Origin: Vigna angularis
Taxonomy: Eukaryota > Streptophyta > Magnoliopsida > Fabales > Fabaceae
DNA: 64,000 nt
Reading direction: 5' to 3'
Assembly: GCF_016808095.1 (NCBI RefSeq)
Contig: NC_068979.1
Coordinates: 19,716,444 to 19,780,443, forward strand
The notes beneath the pieces were generated by a model. That model saw nothing but the letters and a program-made list of their open reading frames with translations. It had not been told where the DNA came from and did no database searches. Shown here in pieces: positions 13,390 through 24,390 of the stretch (its first letter is position 1; each line of letters opens with the position of its first letter). The position numbers and the translations under genes were made by a program.

Positions 13390-16053
13390 TGTAAGGGCTT
13401 GGATTTGAGTCAGCAAAAAGGGGATGACAAGTGGCAAAGGATGAGAGGTTGAGTACTTTAAAATAAAATTTCATTAGTTTGGAAACATTGGTTTTTAACT
13501 CATTCCTCTTGTCTGAGAAACCATTCCTCTTCCTGCAAGCTCTCTCCTCCTCCTATGTCTTCTCCCTTTCCATTCTTCACACTGAACCATTAAATTCTCG
13601 ATTAGGTGCTGCCCCAACAATCACAAAGTAGCGGGTATTGCTCTTAGTCGATCAATTTTCTCTAATCTGAACCGGTAAGAAAAACCCTCTTTCTCATGTG
13701 CCCTAGGGTTGTAAGCATGTGATTGAACTTGTTGCATGCAACCCATTTCGTTTTTTTTCCATAATCTAGCTTCTATTTGGTGCTAAGATTCGTTTTCTAT
13801 CATCAATTGATGATTTATAGGTGATTCTAACATTTTGAAAGTGCAACCAAGTGGTCTAGGGTTCCTACTTGAGCTGGGTTGTCTACACTAGAGGTAAGGG
13901 GAGCTAGTTCTTCTTTTTCGATTTAGTTGTATGACGTGAATGCATGATGATTTTCAAATTGGTATGTTGTTGGAAGCATAATTTTGATTTTTGCTAACTT
14001 GAAATGCATGTATGGAAGTGTGAATGTTATGTGAATTTGGTGATTGATGGATATGAACTGTTTGGGATGATTTTGAGTGATGAATTATGTATGTTGGAAC
14101 TGCTTTGGTGTGGAAAATTTGTTGTGGTGTTGATAGGAAGGAAAATCAAGTGTCTTAGGGTCACTTTTTGGTCATTTTAGAGGAAGTGAGGTAGTGATTT
14201 TGAGCAAATGAGGTTTGTCATGTTTTTGGACTGTGGGGACAGTTTCACCCATTGTATTGTGACTTGTTTGAGTCACTCATTTGGTCAAGATAGGTGCAAA
14301 GTGGTAAGAATCAAATTTGGGTCCCTAAGTTGTTGAAGTTAGTGTTTTGGGCTGAAAGTGAACTTTAATCACTTAAAAATGGTAGTAGAAATGTTTAGAA
14401 TCATTTGGATAAGTGTAATTAAGTCTAAACGAGAATTAAGAGTCTAAGAAGTTGAGAAAAGTGGTTAGAAATGGTCAAGGGAGATTCTGATACAGTCTGC
14501 AGAATTCTGAGAATTCTGCAGAATGTGCAAACTGAGCGTTCGTCCATGTCGTAGTTGAACGCTCGGTCATGCCATGTGCTGAGTAGCGTTCGGTCAGTTG
14601 AAGGTTTAATTAGCGTTCGGTCAGGGGTTGAATTAGTAGCGAGCGTCCATAAGTAGTAGCGAGCGTCCTTAAGTAGTAACGAGCGTTCATATTGGAGGCG
14701 TTCGACCTAGTGTTTGATCCCACAGTGTTCGTCCAAATAGGGTTCGTCCAAGTGCTTTTGACTTTCGTCCAAATAGGGTTCGTCCAAGTGCTTTTGACGT
14801 TCGTCCAAATAGGGTTCGTCCAAGTGCTTTTGACGTTCGTACAAATAGGGTTCGTCCAAGTGCTTTTGACGTTCGTCCAAATAGGGTTCGTCCAAGTGCT
14901 TTTGACGTTCGTCCAAATAGGGTTCGTCCAAGTGCTTTTGACGTTCGTCCAAATAGGGTTCGTCCAAGTGCTTTTGGCATCCGTCCAAATAGGGTTCGTC
15001 CATTTAAGTGGTGGTGTTTTCTGTTTTATTTCCTCTCATCCAGTAAGCTATGTTATTTAAATATTTCAGTTACAATTTATGAATGCATTTTCATGTGATC
15101 CAAATTGGTTGAAAGTGTGTGGTTATAAGTGGTTTATGATGTACATTGTCGAGCAAAAAAAAAAGAAAAAGGAATATCATGACATTTAAGATGGTCGGAT
15201 TAAATCGGAAATTTAGATCTCTCGGTGGGATCAGTTAGTGTATTGAATGAATGTAAGAGGCTTCCATATGGGGGGTTATCCCTAACACTCCAACGGTCTT
15301 TCATTCTCACTTAGAGAGGATTGACGCGTGTGGTGGGAGTAGTGGGAGGTCCTAGGGTAGACGCTATCACTGGAGGTCTATTCTGCGGTAACGGATTAGC
15401 CTTGTGTATGGTCGGGTGGAACCCCTCGGCAATGGCTTTGCAAAGCAGTAGAGGCCATCACAAGTGCACAACCCGCCCCAGCTCTACATACATTCTATGT
15501 CCGGACGTGTCTAGAGTCTTAACATGCTAGGATGCTTGTCTTGATGAGTTTTATGAAATAAATGCTTATGTTTATGATGACTAAGGTGTTTATATGTGTA
15601 TGGATATTCTGGTAAATGCTAGATTGATTGAAAATGAATTGTATGATTGTTTGAGACTTAGCTCACCCTTGCATTTGTGTGTGTTGCATGTGTTTGCTTT
15701 CCCTCTTGCGATGATCATCCAATCCTTTGGATGTGAGCAGTAGGTGATGATGTACCTTTGGAGCAAGCGTTGGAGGTTGAGGAAGACCCAGCTCCTAGTG
15801 CTTAGGATTTCTACTAGCTATTATGTTAAATAGCTCTTTATTTTGGAAGACTTCTAGCCTTCTTTTTTAGCATGATCTGTGGTTTGGAGAATTGTGAACT
15901 TGTAATTAAGTTTGCTTTTCGTTTTAATTCCCTCTATCTTTTGGATGACTGTAATTTCGTATTTAATTGCAAGTCATACTCTAACTGTTCTCTTTATTGG
16001 GAATGTTGACTCCTAAATTATATGATGTGGTTACTATATTTTGGGATGTCACA
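13390..16053 (+). mobile_element. Solo LTR, Ty3/Gypsy (Tekay-like), 2664 bp
   Basis: The block begins TGTAAGGGCT and ends GGGATGTCACA. It is flanked by a perfect five-base duplication AAAAT at 13385-13389 and 16054-16058. Read on the minus strand it starts TGTGACATCCC, matching the other Tekay-like LTRs here, so it lies opposite to the element at 47155. Shared blocks include TGATCATCCAA...GGATGTGAGCAG near 15712 and a TTTGCAAAGC block near 15435. It carries many CGTTCG-containing words (14530-14700) and a 36-bp tandem array (14727-15001). No coding region of its own is credible. Confidence 0.87.
14727..15001. repeat. 36-bp tandem array inside solo LTR
   Basis: About 7.6 copies of a 36-bp unit built on GTTCGTCCAAATAGG and TTCGTCCAAGTGC; unit starts are at 14727, 14763, 14799, 14835, 14871, 14907, 14943 and 14979. 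Copies differ by single bases, for example CGTACAAAT in the fourth. Because 36 is divisible by three and the unit lacks stops in several frames, the array reads open on both strands with 12-residue repeats. This is a by-product of the period and not evidence for a protein. Confidence 0.93.
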
Positions 16054-16058
16054 AAAAT

Positions 16059-16257
16059 CATCTGGTTTATAGCACACTTATACTATATAGATTTGAATTG
16101 AGTTACGTTCTTTATTTTAACTATTTATTCAATTACTTATTATATCTCTTATAGTTTTTTATTAAACTTTTATGTTATATATTTAGGATTTTATTGTTTA
16201 TAACAACAATGTTTGTTCTTTTTATAGTGATATGTAACATTTTTTTTAAATAATTAC

Positions 16258-16297
<40 letters not shown>

Positions 16298-17941
16298 GTT
16301 CAATCACATATAATTTCTCATCTTATATGTTTATCTATTGAATATCAATATGAATATATTCAAATTCACCATCACAAACAATACACATTATCAGTGATTA
16401 ACTACCTCTCATATCATAAATTGTTGACATTACATCATTATAAACACTTAAGTCTACTTTAGAAGACTCGTGCATTGATTTAGATTCAAAAATTTTGTGA
16501 ATGTCATACTATCTTAATTCACACAGAGCTATATCTTAGAAAATTAAATCTTCCTCATATGATTGGGTAAATTTCTTATCAAGAACAATTATTTTTTCAC
16601 ATCCAAACTAGATCATAAGAATTTTAATTGAATTTCACCACCTAATATATTACATAAGTCTAAAATTAGTAGAGTTAAAAATAACCTCATCATTAGAATC
16701 TCCATTCAATACACCACATAACATTTCAATATAGTATCTCCTCATTGAAAATAATTACATTCACATCGCATGAATATCAATTTAACAACTTATAGTAGAT
16801 TATCATTAAGCTCCTAATTTTACCTTGACACACACGAACACAAAAGTAGTAGATTATGGTTAAACCATTAGTGCTACTAAACAACACACCATCACATTCT
16901 TATTTTCACAATCAATTTAATTCAGCATTACCAAAATAATTCACCAAATTCTCTCACTTCCCACAACTCAACATATTTCAACACAAACTCAAGGACTCAC
17001 AAACTTTTTTTCAAATTCAAAATCTTCCCATCTAGCTTACTAATTAAAAAAAGGTTACTTAATTAAACAACTTTATGAGTTTTTAAAACTAGGTTCATCT
17101 AGCGAGCATCCTTACTAACTCAACAAGTCACCCTTAGAGGTATACTCACCTAACAAGACTTCAATTGCTCAACTACAAACCTCCTGTAAGCTCTCTAGAT
17201 TTTCATTAAAAGGATTTTGCTAAGTGAGATGATTGACTCACCCACTGACCAAGCATTGGAAGTTTTTACCAAAATATTTCGCTTGGACCAAACTCGCTCA
17301 CTACCCAACCACTCTAAATTTTTTATAAATTGAATTTTGTAAACTCTTCATAGACTTTTTTCAATTACTCGTCCAAGAAGTAAAATGACACGAGCTCTTT
17401 AAATTTTAAAAAAAATAATTTTTCCCAATAACTAGATGGCTTACACAGTAGGTCAACATAATTTTAAAATCCTTAACAGATATATAAGATTAATCACTTG
17501 GTCAAATTGAGAAACTTCTATTCCTTTCTTGTTTCAAGAAGACATATTTTGTTTCAAATGATTTTATACTAGACCAAATTGATATATCTCAATAATTAAA
17601 AACTTACAGAACTAGTGAAACATAAAATGCATAAAGTAAGTCTTTATGCTAATCAATGTTTCCAAAATTCATGAACACGTGTCAAATTTCTCACATTAAA
17701 TACATTAATGATGTCACCTATACCACCTAATCATTTAAACTAAAGCACTAATAGAAAATAATTAGTTTTCCTTACTTAAACTAAGTCTCTTAAATCTAAA
17801 AGAACTAAAAAAGCTTCTACTCTCACATAACACCACACATGTACACAAAAAAAAGTAAAATTCATTATATGAACACATTCTACTAATTCTCGACGAGATA
17901 TTCATTTCAAACTACATACAACAACTTTCAACCATGTTGAA
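16059..17941. other. Intergenic DNA with decayed LTR sequence
   Basis: No gene is supported. Positions about 16870-17500 contain repeated CTCGCTCA/CTAGCGAG-like words and neighbouring text resembling the LTR relic at 44405-45883, so this is probably another old LTR fragment on the plus strand. Its ends cannot be fixed. A (TA)n microsatellite lies at 16262-16293. Confidence 0.4.
16262..16293. repeat. (TA)n microsatellite
   Basis: An uninterrupted run of about sixteen TA dinucleotides in intergenic DNA. Confidence 0.92.
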
Positions 17942-17946
17942 CTTTT

Positions 17947-19360
17947 TGTTGAAAATAGAATGACTTGATTTCTCACACCAAGAGGGGGGTGAATTGGTGA
18001 AATGTAAAAACAAAGTTTTCTTTAAATCTTTTTCGCAAAGGGGATGCCTTTAAAAGCTTTCTTAAAACGCAAGGAAAAAGATTTGTTTATACAATGGAAA
18101 TTTAATCGATTTAAAACAGTATGCAGTCGACTAAATAAAAGTGCAGAGATGGGAAAATCAAACACTTGGTTTTTATACTAGTTCGACCAAGCCTACATCC
18201 AGTGTCCTTCCAACCACAGGAAGCCAATGCACTATAATGATCAAGGTTTTTACAACAAGGTTTTTATAGCGACCTCACGTCAAAAATATAAAACACCTCT
18301 CTAACCCTCTAATCAAAATATAGGCATGTACAAAACAGACTAGCAGCAAGAATCCCCTCTCCTGCAGTCCAACCCTTTGAGCCACCCTCAAAGTCAAGAA
18401 CGCAGCACACTCTTCTTCCTGTAACCACAACAGGGAAACAACAAACCAATCTTTACAAGATTGAAGTCTCTGATCTTTCAGTAACACCCAAATGTGCAGA
18501 TATGATCAGCCTTTGCAAATGCAATTAACTTGCTCTTCAAGAATCCACAAGTAGATGAACACCACAGTCACTTCTTGTTTCTTGGAGCTTTTCCCTTTCT
18601 CTGTAAGAATGCACTTTGTGAAAAATATCACAAAACCGTTAGAATCACAAAAGTACTTACAAAGATCAAGTTTGCGTCAATTTATAGATATTCATAGTTC
18701 AAACGCATTTTAATCGACTTAGCTACGTCGAATGTAACAGTTCAGTCAAAGCAGTTAGCAACAATTAATGAAATTAATTGAATGTGCAATTAATGCAATC
18801 GATCCATAATAAATGTTTGGTCAACATATATAAAAATATAGTTGTTGTAACATTTAACACAAGCATTAACAAAATTTCAAAACTGTAACAGACTCAGTCG
18901 AATGCAAGTTGCATATAATCGACTATGTAACACAGTTAAACATAATTTTGAAAAATTTCTTCTTTGAAAATCCTCACAGCACACTTTTAACAAGTTTGTG
19001 TAAAGCCACGAGTTTTAATCGATTCACTCCATAATGAAGTCGACTTAAAACTGTTGTTTTGCCACACATTAAAAAATTCAATATAAGTGCTTGTGGTTTT
19101 CATTCTGTAAAACATCAGACATGCATTCACCAATAAAATCAATTATATAGCACAATGAAATACAATGTATCAACATAATCATGTTCTTCATGCTTTAAAC
19201 AGATTTACACATTGATTAAAACAAGTAGCATGTAAGCAATAGAACATGTAACACATAAACATCACATGTGTTATTAATTATGTTGTCATCATCAAAACCC
19301 AGAAGTTCTAAGATTGTAGGTTCAGCTAAACCAGTGCTCTTCCTATCAACAATCTCAACA
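17947..19360 (-). mobile_element. Solo LTR, probably Ty1/Copia
   Basis: A 1414-bp block with inverted ends TGTTGA...TCAACA and a perfect five-base target duplication CTTTT at 17942-17946 and 19361-19365. Near the left end is CACCAAGAGGGGGGTGAA, a sequence I associate with plant Copia LTRs of the SIRE/Tork type, and on the minus strand near the right end GTTTTGATGATGACAACA. These lineage calls are from memory. AATCGACT/AGTCGAC-type words recur six or more times between 18100 and 19050. There is no internal domain, so it is a solo LTR. The minus orientation is inferred from the end sequences. Confidence 0.78.
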
Positions 19361-19365
19361 CTTTT

Positions 19366-19859
19366 TAAAAAGATTTAGTAAAAAATTATAAAAATGAACT
19401 CATTCATAAGTAGATTTGGTTGGCTTGAATTGCTTCTATATATGTCTATATTCCTATAACACTTTGATCTTAAAAAAGACGAACTTATTGATCAAAATCT
19501 TAAAGAGAAGCATGAAAAATAAAAGTAAATAGTAGTTATAAAGAGATAATATCATTATAAAAAAAATTGAATAATCAATTTTGCTATTTATAAGTCTGAC
19601 ATTTAAAAACATTAATTTCTTGCTCTTTTATAGTATTTGATCTTAATTTTAAAAAATCATTGAATTTAATTTATAATTTTTTATTAAACTTTATTTGACG
19701 TCTAGAATGTTAACTACTTGATAATGTTTTGAAACTATTTTAATATTTTAAAATTTTTATTTTTCTTCCTTAGTCTGAAATGCATATATTTTTAACTTCC
19801 TTTAAATACTTGGTATATAAAGATATGTTTAAAGTTGGATATATTAACCAATTTAAAAT
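19366..19859. other. Intergenic, nothing seen
   Basis: AT-rich spacer between the Copia-like solo LTR and the Mutator-like element. I see no gene or repeat in it. Confidence 0.5.
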
Positions 19860-21301
19860 AGGTTTAATTGTTTATTTAGTCCATAGATTCACTTATAAGT
19901 CTTAACTTCGTCCCCCTTTTAAAAAGGTCTAAATTTCGTCCCCACTTTGTATAACTGCACCAATCAAGTCCATTCTGTTAATTTTGCAGAAACATAGTTA
20001 ACTTTGTAGTGACGTGACAAAGAAGTCTGCATTTTCTCTCTCTCTTCTCTACTCCTCTACGCGACATAGACCCATATCTTTCTCTCTCTTATGATTCTCT
20101 TCATTCCCCTCTCTCTAGGGTTTTAATTCTCTTCATGTTTCCCTTTTTTCGTCTTCAACCTTCTTCTCAATGTCCAACAACAACTAAAATTTAACCATGA
20201 TCGATCTCACTTCTTGTTCTTTCTCATTCCTTTCTCAATTTCCTCTTTCTTTCTTTTCCTTAATCTTCTTTTTCACTTCAAATTTGCTAACCTCAATTGG
20301 TTTTCCTATGCAACTATAATGCTTCTTTTTGAACCCAAAGGTCGCCTAGAGGACGAAAACAATGACTTTTATATCAAGAGCAAGAAAAATATGTGTATTT
20401 TTATAGAAGAGTATTTTTATTTTAAAAAACAAAATAAACTATTTGATTTGACAATCGTAGGGGAATCTGTATGATGATGAAACCTTGTTGAAAGCCATAA
20501 AGTAGGTAGATGCGGTCATATGCACCATGGGTCACTTGCTACGTGTTGATCAAGTCAAGATCATCGATGCCATTAAGGAGGCTGACAACATTAAGGTTTT
20601 TTTCTCCTCACTTCAATTCTCTAGATTCTATTTGTTTATTTGGACTCTGATTCGAATATACGTTATTGTAGAATTTCATCCTTAGCATCTAAATCTTTGA
20701 TGTTATAATTAATACACATTTAATAAGCGTATTAGCAAAATAAAAGCAGAGTAGGAAAATATCTCGCTAATTTGTTTAACAAAAATATAGTAAATTACTG
20801 GTGAATCATGTAGAGCAATTTTGAAGGTTAATTTTTGTTTAACGAGTGTGTTATCCAAGTTATGATTTTTGAATTGGTAGAGGTTTTTCCCTTCTGAATT
20901 TGGGAATGACGTGGATTGTGTGCATGCATTGAAGCTAGCAAAATCTGCTTTCACAATCAAAGTCAAATTTTGCTTCAGAATTAAAACAAGAAAGATGCAC
21001 TTAGTTGTTGATTTGGAGATTTACCTTTGGCCTTTGCTACTTGTTGATGTTATTAATGCATTATTCTTTTCTCTTTGACTCGAAGAGAGAGAAATAAACG
21101 GGTCTGCCTCGCGTAGAGGAGAGAGAAAAAAAAATGCAAACTTCTTTGTCACGTCACCACAGAGTTAACTATGTTTATGTGAAATTAACGGAATGAACTC
21201 TATTGGTGCAATTATAGAAAGTGGGGATGAAATTGAGATTTTTTTAAAAAGAAGGACAAAGTTGAGACTTAAGACTAAATCTAGGATATGCAATTAAACC
21301 T
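19860..21301. mobile_element. Pack-MULE with long terminal inverted repeats
   Basis: The left 214 bases (19860-20073, starting AGGTTTAATTG) are matched in reverse complement by the right 202 bases (21100-21301, ending CAATTAAACCT) with moderate divergence. The inverted repeats include an ACTTCGTCC/ACTTTGTCC block, ATAACTGCACCAAT and GTGACGTGACAAAGAAG. Long inverted repeats starting GGTTTAATTG...TTTAGTCC are typical of plant Mutator-like elements. No transposase is present. The interior instead holds two exon-like pieces of an isoflavone-reductase-like gene with a recognisable intron between them (20461-20970), so it fits a Pack-MULE. A nine-base target duplication is not clear: ATTTAAAAT lies at the left edge and a similar ATTTAAATA lies eight bases past the right edge. 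Confidence 0.72.
20461..20970 (+). pseudogene. Captured fragment of an isoflavone reductase / PCBER-like gene
   Basis: First exon-like piece, 20461-20595: read from GGG at 20461, preceded by a TAG acceptor, it gives residues resembling the NmrA-type NADPH-dependent reductases (isoflavone reductase, phenylcoumaran benzylic ether reductase), including VICTMGHLL and DQVKIIDAIKEADNIK. It ends at a GT donor at 20596. Second piece, from 20881 after an AG acceptor, reads RFFPSEFGNDVD and then AKSAFTIKVK, the segment that follows directly in that family. An in-frame TAG at 20503-20505 breaks the first piece. The N-terminal nucleotide-binding glycine motif and the C-terminal half are absent. The fragment lies wholly between the MULE inverted repeats, so it is most likely captured host sequence without enzyme function. 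Confidence 0.72.
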
Positions 21302-21481
21302 TTACAATATTTAAATATAATCTGCTAACGTGTTTGTTTTAATATTTTAAGGCTCATTTCTTTGTTTTCCCAAAAATAAACATAACCTAGTGCTTTTAAT
21401 AATATTATTAATTAAAAATTTCTCGATTATGTATGTTAGTTTAAGGTAGTTTAGTTTTAGTGTTTTCATCATATTTATATC

Positions 21482-21857
21482 TATTAGAAAGTGAGTTTAT
21501 GCCTAACTCATCCCCACAAAACCGGCTTGTAAGGTGAGGTTTGCACCTCACTTATATATTATCATTTGGCCTTATCTCTAGTCGATGTGGGACTTCCAAC
21601 ACACCCCCTTCACGCCGAGGTATAGACATCTCGTGCGTGATAGTAGAAATTGGGTGGTCCGATTGCGGGTGGAAGAGAAGAATAGAATGCCCACTGAGAA
21701 CTCGCTAGGATAGGCTCTAACCATGGCTCTGATACCATATTAGAAAGTGAGTTTATGCCTAACTCATCCCTACAAAACCGGCTTGTAAGGTGAGGTTTGC
21801 ACCTTACTTATATATTATCATTTGGCCTTATCTCTAGTCGATGTGGGACTTCCAACA
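21482..21857 (-). mobile_element. Complete TRIM retrotransposon
   Basis: A 376-bp element with two near-identical 120-bp LTRs (21482-21601 and 21738-21857) and a perfect target duplication ATATC at 21477-21481 and 21858-21862. On the minus strand the 5' LTR is followed directly by a primer-binding site TGGTATCAGAGCC (21725-21737), which matches initiator methionine tRNA. A purine-rich tract AAGGGGGTG (21602-21610) precedes the 3' LTR. The 136-bp interior has no reading frame, so the element must be mobilised by enzymes from other elements. LTR ends read TG...TA rather than TG...CA, a likely point mutation. I know the family from legume genomes but give no name. Confidence 0.93.
21725..21737 (-). 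other. TRIM primer-binding site (tRNA-iMet)
   Basis: On the minus strand it reads TGGTATCAGAGCC directly after the 5' LTR, complementary to the 3' end of plant initiator methionine tRNA. It sets the orientation of the TRIM. Confidence 0.9.
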
Positions 21858-21862
21858 ATATC

Positions 21863-24390
21863 TTTTCATATATTTAGATTTGCTATTAGGATTATTGGTC
21901 ATAAACTTCATTCATTTTTTTTTCTTTTTCACGTGAATTCTACTTTTTGTATCATTATTATCCATGCCCATCGCATTCAAATATATAATTTGCCAATTTT
22001 GATTTGTGTTTTTGTACTCGCTTAGTCATGTGGTTAAAGTTAATATTAGATATGACCCCTCTCTCTTTATATCTATATATTAGGAGACTTTATTTAGCTT
22101 GATTGGAATCAAATTATTGTGATATTCTTTTTAAAGATTTAGCGGGATATGTTGCTAAAATGGATATAGAAGTGACTTTTGATGACAAAATTTGAAGGAG
22201 TGATGATATCTATGCTTAAATATAATTTTTAGTTTATAGAGTTTGGGCTAATTTTTGTTGAGCCTCCGAATTAAAAAAAATACACTTTCAAAATAAGGTA
22301 TAATTTAAGCACTAAGTTTACAGAGTTAAAGATAATTTGAAATCTTAAATATTAGATCTTAAAAATTGAACTTAAACCCTAAAAAATCAATATTGTAGAA
22401 AATATGATATTATTTACATACTGTTTTTTTTATTAGCAAAATGTTTCATCTTTGTATTGGATGATGATCAAACTATCATCTCTCAAAAAAGTTATCTTTG
22501 AGAATGTATGGATTGAAAACATGATGTAATTGTTAGTCCACAAAAAAATTAACACTAATTATGAGTAATTTGAATTAAATTGTACATATTGTGTTATAAT
22601 TAAACCATTATTAATTAAAAATATATTTTAAAATCTATAAATATAAATAGGAAATAAAGATGTATGTGATTATATTTAATATATATTTACTGACTTTGAT
22701 ATCGAAATATCTTTTGTTTTGTTTGTATCTTTATAACTTCACAAACAAACAGATGAACACATGGACGATTTTACCAAACATTAACTTGAGAGTTTGAAAT
22801 TAGACATCATACTTGGACGATTGATCTCAATCCCATACCAAAAATAATATTAAAATAATTTTAGTTATGTTATTTATTTTATTCGACGAACAAACGAACA
22901 TGCAGACGATTTTACCAAACAGTGATTTGAGGATTTTAAATTAGGCATCACACTTGACGATTGACCTCAATCCCGTACCCAAAATAATATTAAAATTTTT
23001 TTAGTTATGTTACTTATTTTATGCAATTTTGTCTTTGTTAATAAAAAAGTTCAATCGAACTTATATTAATAAAGAGAACTATTAGTAGAAAATAAACAAA
23101 CTCACGGAAAAGTTAATTGAATAAAAAAAAATGTAAGACTAATATCATGATTAATCCAAATTTAACGATTAGCATCATAATTAAACTCGATTACTTGATA
23201 ACATTTATAGAGCCCAAGTTTCAGTTATTTTGACTATGAAGAGGTAAGTGGTGTGCCCCGCTGAATGGGTAAAATCAATCTGGCCACACATTTCTTTAGG
23301 CATAAAGATTTGTGAAGCTTTTTCAACGGTGGAAATATATTTGAATAAACATGGTAACACAACATATTTAATATTTTATAGATGCATCGACGTACGAAGT
23401 TGAGTTAGGGAAATAAAATGATTGGCCACGTATTTCTACTTTCACAAAGGTCTTACATAGAAAGCAGGGTGACTGTAACTAAAAATGTTGAAATTCTTGA
23501 TCTATGAACATAAGTTTACTTTTGGCCACTTGCACACTAGGCTGGAGCAATTATTAGTTAAAGTTGACCAACAGTGTTGGTTAGTCATTATTTAACTTTT
23601 AACATAATCTCTATTATTTGTAGTTATCCTTTAGCCATGATAAAAGGGTAAGAAAAAAAATGTAATAAGTATTTAGTTTTGAAGGAGATTTGAAAGGGAG
23701 GGAATATATAGCATTTTGAGGTTTGAAAGTGTGCAGTTGTTAGTATATGTAAATATGCATTTGGAGATTTAATTTTGAAAGCATGGGACAGGTGATGAAA
23801 AGTGACCATTCATAGAGAAAAGAAGGGAGGGGGTGAGGTCTAGAGACTAGTATGTAATATTGGTTGGCCTAGACAAACCAACCCAACCCAAACCATGTTT
23901 CTATCATTTCGGAAGTCTCCTAAACCCCCACGCACCTCATCATTTTAAATTTATTAGCATTATCCTAAAATATTCAAAAACCAACATACACTCTCCATTT
24001 TAAATGAAAATAATAATACTCTTGACCATTGATTTCAAGACTCCAAAGTCTACTGCAAATCTCATTTTCTATGATTATTCTAAGTAATAATAAATAATAA
24101 TTGGATATTTTGCAATGTGGTAGTTCGTGATATTTGATAGGATGATGTGAGTGACTGGGTGAGTGCGGCGAGAGGTTTATTTTTGAGAGATATAATAATA
24201 ATAATAGGAATAATAATTAATTAATAGTAATAAATAAAGAAAAATGTTAAATGTATTATTTCTGTGTTCCTTATTTCCTTCTCCTTGAAGACTAGCTGTC
24301 TCTGGCACTGGCAGCAGAAGCAGAAAAGTTCCAGAAATTCTGGTAAGGAACGAGGCAAAGGAACGCAGCGTTTCGTTTCGTGTCGCCATC
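21863..24390. other. Intergenic region and putative KNOX promoter
   Basis: No gene is seen before the KNOX start. A diverged tandem duplication lies at 22748-23026. The last few hundred bases probably hold the KNOX promoter and 5' leader. An ATA/AAT-rich tract lies at 24188-24240, and the sequence becomes GC-richer after about 24290, as expected for a transcribed leader. No TATA box or transcription start can be assigned with confidence. Confidence 0.45.
22748..23026. repeat. Diverged tandem duplication, about 140 bp x 2
   Basis: Two adjacent units share GACGATTTTACCAAACA, CATCA(T/C)ACTTG, GACGATTGA(T/C)CTCAATCCC and AATAATATTAAAAT in the same order, at about 22765-22880 and 22905-23020. They differ at several positions, so the duplication is not recent. 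No coding frame runs through it. Confidence 0.8.

Noticed and set aside
14687..15060. Open frames of 97-122 codons on both strands with 12-residue repeats
   Set aside because: They are by-products of the stop-free 36-bp tandem unit inside a solo LTR, open in three frames at once.
19851..21317. A perfect nine-base target duplication for the Pack-MULE
   Set aside because: ATTTAAAAT and ATTTAAATA are similar, but the right copy is offset from the inverted-repeat end and the region is AT-rich, so the match could be chance.
21482..21857. Assignment of the TRIM to the Cassandra family
   Set aside because: I could not see the 5S rRNA-like promoter blocks that define Cassandra, so I leave the family unnamed.
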